Positions 60,503-64,000 of a stretch of DNA of 64,000 nt are shown piece after piece. Made by a program: the position numbers and the translations under genes. The stretch's first letter is position 1, and the number at the start of each line of letters is the position of its first letter. The notes below the pieces were generated by a model. The model saw only the letters and a list, made by a program, of their open reading frames with translations. It made no database searches and had not been told where the DNA came from. Source of the DNA: Ancylobacter polymorphus (GTDB lineage: Bacteria > Pseudomonadota > Alphaproteobacteria > Rhizobiales > Xanthobacteraceae); assembly GCF_030813495.1 (NCBI RefSeq), contig NZ_JAUSUI010000007.1, positions 161,564 through 225,563 of the forward strand. Reading direction: 5' to 3'.

Positions 60503-61273
60503 TTACGCCCATATGGCTATCGCCAGCCCCTCCGTGTCGCGCTCCGGCGGGGAGGGGAAGCTCGTCGCTTCACGCCGGGCGATGCGGCGTGCCGTCCACG
60601 CAGCGGCACAGGCATCGATCAGATCGTCTTCCCCGACGCGAAGCTCGCGCGCCTTGAGAGGCGACAGAACTTCCGGCGCGAAGCCGGCCGCTTCGAGCAG
60701 CCGCCGGCGCAGCTCCAGCCCCGGCGCGGCCGGCACGCCCTTCACCTTCTTGGGAAGGTCGAGCGCCACCCGCCCGTTCATCGCCCAGAAGCTCACCTCC
60801 GGGTGGCATTCAAAGACCCTCTCCTGCAGCGCCGGAGTGGCGCGCAGCCAGCGGTCGATCTCCATGATGCGGGGAAAGAGCGCGAAGCCCTGCTTGGCGA
60901 CCGCGCGCGGCGGTGTCGAGGTGGCGAGTGCCACCGCGCAGGCGTGGCGATAGCGCTCTTCCTCCGGCACGTCCGGTTGCACGCCGGCCTCGACGGCCGC
61001 GCGCGAGGCCATGGAAAACACGCTGGACTGCCGCCCGCCGAGCAGGGGCCGCACCAGCCGCTCGGGCGCGCGGCCATTGGTCTCGATGCGTTCGGGCAGC
61101 CCGATCGGCATGTCGATGGCCACGATGTGCGGCGCGAGCGGGCGCGTGAACAGGTCGGCGATGGCGGTGAGGCGGGTGGCGTGGGCCGAACCATCCGGCT
61201 CGACGATCACCGCCACCCAGCCGCCCTTGCCGTCGCCGCGATCCTTGCAGCCATCCACGCCCGCCACGCGCAT
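60503..61273 (-). CDS. DUF429 family protein (predicted RNase H-like)
   Basis: A 256-residue protein. MRVAGVDGCKDRGDGKGGWV is the family opening with the RNase H-like first strand and its Asp. IVAIDMPIGLPE and FECHPEVSFWAMNG are the next DUF429 motifs, and EDDLIDACAAAWTA gives the last Asp. A nuclease role is predicted from the fold only. It lies 10 bp before the FAD oxidoreductase in the same direction. Confidence 0.88.
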   Translation of the reverse strand: MRVAGVDGCKDRGDGKGGWVAVIVEPDGSAHATRLTAIADLFTRPLAPHIVAIDMPIGLPERIETNGRAPERLVRPLLGGRQSSVFSMASRAAVEAGVQPDVPEEERYRHACAVALATSTPPRAVAKQGFALFPRIMEIDRWLRATPALQERVFECHPEVSFWAMNGRVALDLPKKVKGVPAAPGLELRRRLLEAAGFAPEVLSPLKARELRVGEDDLIDACAAAWTARRIARREATSFPSPPERDTEGLAIAIWA

Positions 61274-61283
61274 GTCCCGCCCC

Positions 61284-62456
61284 TCAAATAATGTTCAGCT
61301 CCGCATGCGGGCGCCCCGCCGCGATGCGCTCATAGGCGAACACGTCGAGATCGAGCGAGACGGAGCGGCCATGCACCAGCCATTCCGCAATTGCCCGGCC
61401 GGCGGCGGGGGCCTGCTGCAGGCCGTGGCCGGAAAAGCCGTTGATGAAGTAGAAATTGCCGACTTCCGGGTGCGGGCCGATCACCGCGTTGTGGTCCAAG
61501 AGGTTCATCTCGTAATGCCCGGCCCAGGCGCGCACCACCTTCAGCTCTTCCATCGCCGGGATGCGGTGGGCGAGGTTCGGCCAGATGTTCTCTTCGAAGA
61601 TCGACCAGTCGACCTCGAAATCGCCGTCCGCGTCGGGGTCGTTGTCTTCCGCCGGCGGCGCGCCGCAAATCTGGTAGGCGCCTTCGGGGCGGATATAGAA
61701 GCCGGAGGGGTCGACCAGCAGCGGCAGCTTCTCGATCGGCGTGCGGCAATGCACGACGAAGACGCAGCGCTTCTTGCCTTTGACGGGGAGGGGGATGCCG
61801 GCCATGGCGGCGACGCGGCCCGCGCGCGGCCCGGCGGCGTTGACCAGCGCGCCGCAGCCGAGCTTTCGCCCGTCCGCCAGGGTCGCGCCGGTGATGCGCG
61901 CGCCTTCGCGGGTAAGCCCGACCACCTCGCCGGTGATGAAATGCGCGCCCTGCGCCTTCGCCGCGCCGCGCAGGCAGGCGAGCAGCGCGTGCGCATCGAA
62001 CCAGCCCTCGCCGGAGCGACCATAGGCGCCGGCGGCGAGATCATCCACATTCAGCCAGGGGAAGGTGGCCTTCAGCGCGGCCGGGTCGAGCAGCGCAATG
62101 TCGGCGCCTTCCGCCATCTGCGTGCGGTGATTGGCTTCGAGGATCGGCAGGCCGGCGGCGCTGGCGAGAATGAGATAGCCGCCCTCATGGAAGGCGAGGT
62201 CGGTGTCGGGCCCGAAGCGCTCCTTGGCGCTGCGCAAAAACTCCAGCCCGAACAGCGACATGCGGATATTCTCCGGAATGGAGAATTGCTGGCGCAGCGA
62301 GGCGGCGGACAGGGTGGTGGAGGCCAGCGCAAAGCTGGGATCGCGCTCGATGACGGCGACGCGGCCGGCAAAGCCGGGATCGCGGGTGAGGAAATAGGCG
62401 GTGGCGGCCCCCATGATGGCGCCGCCGACGATGAGCACGTCGTAAGTCTCGTCCAT
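61284..62456 (-). CDS. FAD-dependent oxidoreductase (DAO family)
   Basis: A 390-residue amine/amino-acid oxidase-like flavoprotein. The ATG at 62454-62456 has AAGG six bases upstream; the frame is open much further but overlaps the divergent lyase gene. DVLIVGGAIMGAATAYFL binds FAD and ALVNAAGPRAGRVAAMAG is typical of the family, as is the late NGFSGHGLQQAPAAGRAIAEW. Sarcosine-, glycine- or D-amino-acid-oxidase-like; substrate unknown. Probably co-transcribed with the DUF429 gene. Confidence 0.9.
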   Translation of the reverse strand: MDETYDVLIVGGAIMGAATAYFLTRDPGFAGRVAVIERDPSFALASTTLSAASLRQQFSIPENIRMSLFGLEFLRSAKERFGPDTDLAFHEGGYLILASAAGLPILEANHRTQMAEGADIALLDPAALKATFPWLNVDDLAAGAYGRSGEGWFDAHALLACLRGAAKAQGAHFITGEVVGLTREGARITGATLADGRKLGCGALVNAAGPRAGRVAAMAGIPLPVKGKKRCVFVVHCRTPIEKLPLLVDPSGFYIRPEGAYQICGAPPAEDNDPDADGDFEVDWSIFEENIWPNLAHRIPAMEELKVVRAWAGHYEMNLLDHNAVIGPHPEVGNFYFINGFSGHGLQQAPAAGRAIAEWLVHGRSVSLDLDVFAYERIAAGRPHAELNII

Positions 62457-62564
62457 GGCCTTGACCCATAAAGGCGGCGCGACCGGGCACCGGCGCCCGA
62501 TTGGCAGCCCGCCAATCAGCGGGATAGGCTCTTCGCCACCATCTGCCAATGAGCCGAGCGAATC

Positions 62565-63464
62565 ATGTCCACACCCGTCCGTCCGCGCCGCAGCGTGCTG
62601 TTCATGCCGGGCTCGAATCCGCGTGCGCTGGAGAAGGCGAGAGGCCTTAAGGCGGATGTCCTCGTCATCGATCTCGAGGATGCGGTGGCGCCTGAGGCCA
62701 AGGAAGGGGCGCGCGCCCGCGTCGCCGCCACGCTGGCGGAAGGCGGCTTCGCCCCGCGCGAAGTGGTGGTGCGCACCAATGCCACGGACACGCCGTGGTT
62801 CGACGCCGACTTGGCGATGATCGCCGCCGCCTCGGCCCGCGGCGAGGGGCCGGACGCGGTGCTGCTGCCCAAGGTGAACGACCCCGAAACCCTGCATGTG
62901 GTCGGCCGGCTGCTGGAAACGCTCGGTGCCGCTTCGTCGCTGCATGTCTGGGCGATGATCGAGACACCCGTCGCGGTGCTGCGCGCGCCGGACATCGCGC
63001 TGGCGGCGAAAAGCCGGGTGACGCGGCTCGGCGCGCTGGTGCTGGGCACCAACGACCTGTCCAAGGAGACCGGCACCCGCATCGTGCCGGGGCGGGCGCC
63101 GATGGCGAGCTGGCTCTCCCATTGCGTGCTGGCGGCGCGCGCCGGCGGGGTGGCGGTGCTGGACGCCGTGTGGAACGATTTTCGCGATCTCGACGGCTTC
63201 ACCCGCGAATGCCGCGAGGCGGCCGATATGGGCTTTGACGGCAAGACGCTGATCCATCCCGACCAGATCGCGCCCTGCAATGCCGCCTTCTCGCCCCCCG
63301 AGGCGGAGGTGGCGGCAGCGCGGGCGCTGATCGCTCTGTTCGAGCGGCCGGAAAATGCCGGCAAGGGGGTGGTGCAGATGGAGGGGCGGATGGTGGAGCG
63401 CATGCATGCCGACATCGCCCGCCGCACCGTGGCGCTGGCCGAGGCGATCGCCCGGCGGGGTTGA
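62565..63464 (+). CDS. CitE-like HpcH/HpaI family CoA ester lyase
   Basis: A 299-residue TIM-barrel protein. RRSVLFMPGSNPRALEKARG and VLVIDLEDAVAPEAKEGAR are the CitE/malyl-CoA lyase opening with the metal-side Glu-Asp; VWAMIETPVAVLRAPDIAL holds the second acidic ligand and FDGKTLIHPDQI is the C-terminal motif. It may cleave malyl-CoA or citramalyl-CoA. No other acyl-CoA genes are near, so the true substrate is open. Divergent from the FAD oxidoreductase (108 bp). Confidence 0.9.
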   Translation: MSTPVRPRRSVLFMPGSNPRALEKARGLKADVLVIDLEDAVAPEAKEGARARVAATLAEGGFAPREVVVRTNATDTPWFDADLAMIAAASARGEGPDAVLLPKVNDPETLHVVGRLLETLGAASSLHVWAMIETPVAVLRAPDIALAAKSRVTRLGALVLGTNDLSKETGTRIVPGRAPMASWLSHCVLAARAGGVAVLDAVWNDFRDLDGFTRECREAADMGFDGKTLIHPDQIAPCNAAFSPPEAEVAAARALIALFERPENAGKGVVQMEGRMVERMHADIARRTVALAEAIARRG

Positions 63465-63522
63465 GACAGGAAAAGCACCGGCCGGCGGCATCCGTGCCCG
63501 GCCGCAGCCTAAGGAGACCGAC

Positions 63523-63726
63523 ATGAAGCTCTATCGCTACCTCACCGGTCCGGACGACCAGGCCTTCTGCAAGCGCGTCTCGGCGGCGTTGAACAAGGGC
63601 TGGCAATTGCAGGGCAGCCCGACCCTGACCTTCGATCCGGTGAAGGGGCGGGTGATCTGCGGCCAGGCGATCGTCAAGGAAGTCGAGGGCGACTGGCACG
63701 AGGATGTGGTGCTCTCCGACCATTGA
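63523..63726 (+). CDS. DUF1737 domain protein (67 aa)
   Basis: A 67-residue protein beginning MKLYRYLTGPDDQAFCKRVSAALNKGWQL, the DUF1737 pattern (YxxLTGxDDxxFCxRVxxALNxGWxLxGSPTLTFD). AAGGAGA lies eight bases before the ATG. Function unknown. It follows the CitE-like gene by 58 bp and a terminator follows it. Confidence 0.88.
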   Translation: MKLYRYLTGPDDQAFCKRVSAALNKGWQLQGSPTLTFDPVKGRVICGQAIVKEVEGDWHEDVVLSDH

Positions 63727-63759
63727 GGCTCCGTGTTTTGGGGCGGTTTTCGCCCTCCA

Positions 63760-63787
63760 GCCGGTCCGTTCGGGCCGGCACTTTTTT
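63760..63787 (+). terminator. Intrinsic terminator after the DUF1737 gene
   Basis: GCCGGTCC (63760-63767) pairs with GGGCCGGC (63772-63779) around GTTC, with one G-U pair, followed by AC and TTTTTT. Confidence 0.75.
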
Positions 63788-63934
63788 GCCGGCGGCAGCG
63801 CTGCCAAAGGGCCGCCGGAGAGGCCCCCGAATTGGGACAGAATTGTTAACCTATTGAAAGGTCAGCCTTTCTTCCCCAATCGGGTCCGATTTATCAACAG
63901 TGTCGTGAGCCTGTCATTTTTCTGAAAAAGGCCG

Positions 63935-63964
63935 TTGACAGTCGGGGCGGTGGGCTCCTATAAA
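63935..63964 (+). promoter_or_regulatory. Strong promoter, probably of an rRNA operon beyond the window
   Basis: A perfect TTGACA at 63935-63940 and TATAAA at 63959-63964 with 18 bp between, preceded by an A/T-rich stretch (CATTTTTCTGAAAAAG) like an UP element. The sequence after it (CGACGGGGCGCGCCGCTGAC) resembles the leader of alphaproteobacterial rRNA operons as I remember them. No rRNA sequence is yet present before the window ends at 64000. Confidence 0.6.
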
Positions 63965-64000
63965 GCGGCCATCGACGGGGCGCGCCGCTGACGCGGTGCT

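Noticed and set aside
61284..63524. 746-codon reading of the FAD oxidoreductase
   Set aside because: The upstream 350 codons lie antisense to the CitE-like gene. The oxidoreductase fold starts at the ATG at 62456, which has its own ribosome site.

Overview
The window is about 64 kb of GC-rich chromosome from an alphaproteobacterium. Family content and gene order point to Hyphomicrobiales, most likely Xanthobacteraceae (Ancylobacter, Starkeya or Xanthobacter type); the genus is an inference. Supporting signs are an Afg1/ZapE ATPase gene followed by mdh, sucA, sucB and lpdA, an sdhCDAB cluster with alphaproteobacterial heme-ligand motifs, a sulfite reductase cluster with DUF2849 and DUF934 genes, and intergenic palindromes built on CCCGGGCTTGACCCGGG. 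Coding density is high. I see no prophage, insertion sequence, CRISPR array or defence island.

Layout. 0-7 kb: an SDR/AraC divergent pair, a PPOX-like stress protein, a site-2 protease with CBS domains, a repeat-containing small acidic protein, typA with an unusual leader hairpin, a GNAT enzyme and the yggT-yggU pair. 7-13 kb: tRNA-Ala(CGC), a membrane protein paired with a ClpP-like periplasmic protein, a LemA-TPM-TPM operon and a BrkB protein. 13-20 kb: UDP-glucose dehydrogenase, a first DsbB, an HNH endonuclease, a carboxylesterase overlapping an M23 endopeptidase, and a PHB-depolymerase-like esterase. 20-24 kb: sdhCDAB. 24-34.6 kb: LysE exporter, GluQ-RS, PABS-like methyltransferase, DUF2161 nuclease-fold protein, GDPD, AEC transporter with an ACT-like partner, a second DsbB with a DUF5993 mini-protein, priA, xerC and a VOC protein.

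34.7-44 kb: a very small secreted peptide gene, a bidirectional terminator, then (all minus strand) lpdA, sucB, sucA, mdh, a DUF1003 protein and zapE. The sucCD genes usually found between mdh and sucA are absent here. 44-53.5 kb: a secreted trypsin-like protein, a GNAT enzyme, a large DUF3772-type MscS channel, a CAP-domain lipoprotein, a CobW GTPase whose 3' end is tandemly repeated, a D,D-carboxypeptidase, a HisE-like protein and a YqaA-family protein. 53.5-60.4 kb: a sulfate module on the minus strand: sbp-cysT-cysW with no cysA next to it, then the DUF2849-cysI-DUF934-cysH operon. Together these genes import sulfate and reduce APS and sulfite. 60.5-64 kb: DUF429 protein, FAD oxidoreductase, CitE-like lyase, DUF1737 protein, and a strong promoter at the very end that looks like an rRNA operon promoter.

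Most of the window is ordinary housekeeping sequence. I did not find a convincing undescribed multi-gene system. The best leads are small: the hairpin just before typA, two small genes (30553-30708 and 34714-34836), the membrane/ClpP-like gene pair, the repeated FPASDPP mini-protein, the duplicated palindromic elements at 56.5-57.0 kb and the tandemly repeated end of the cobW gene.
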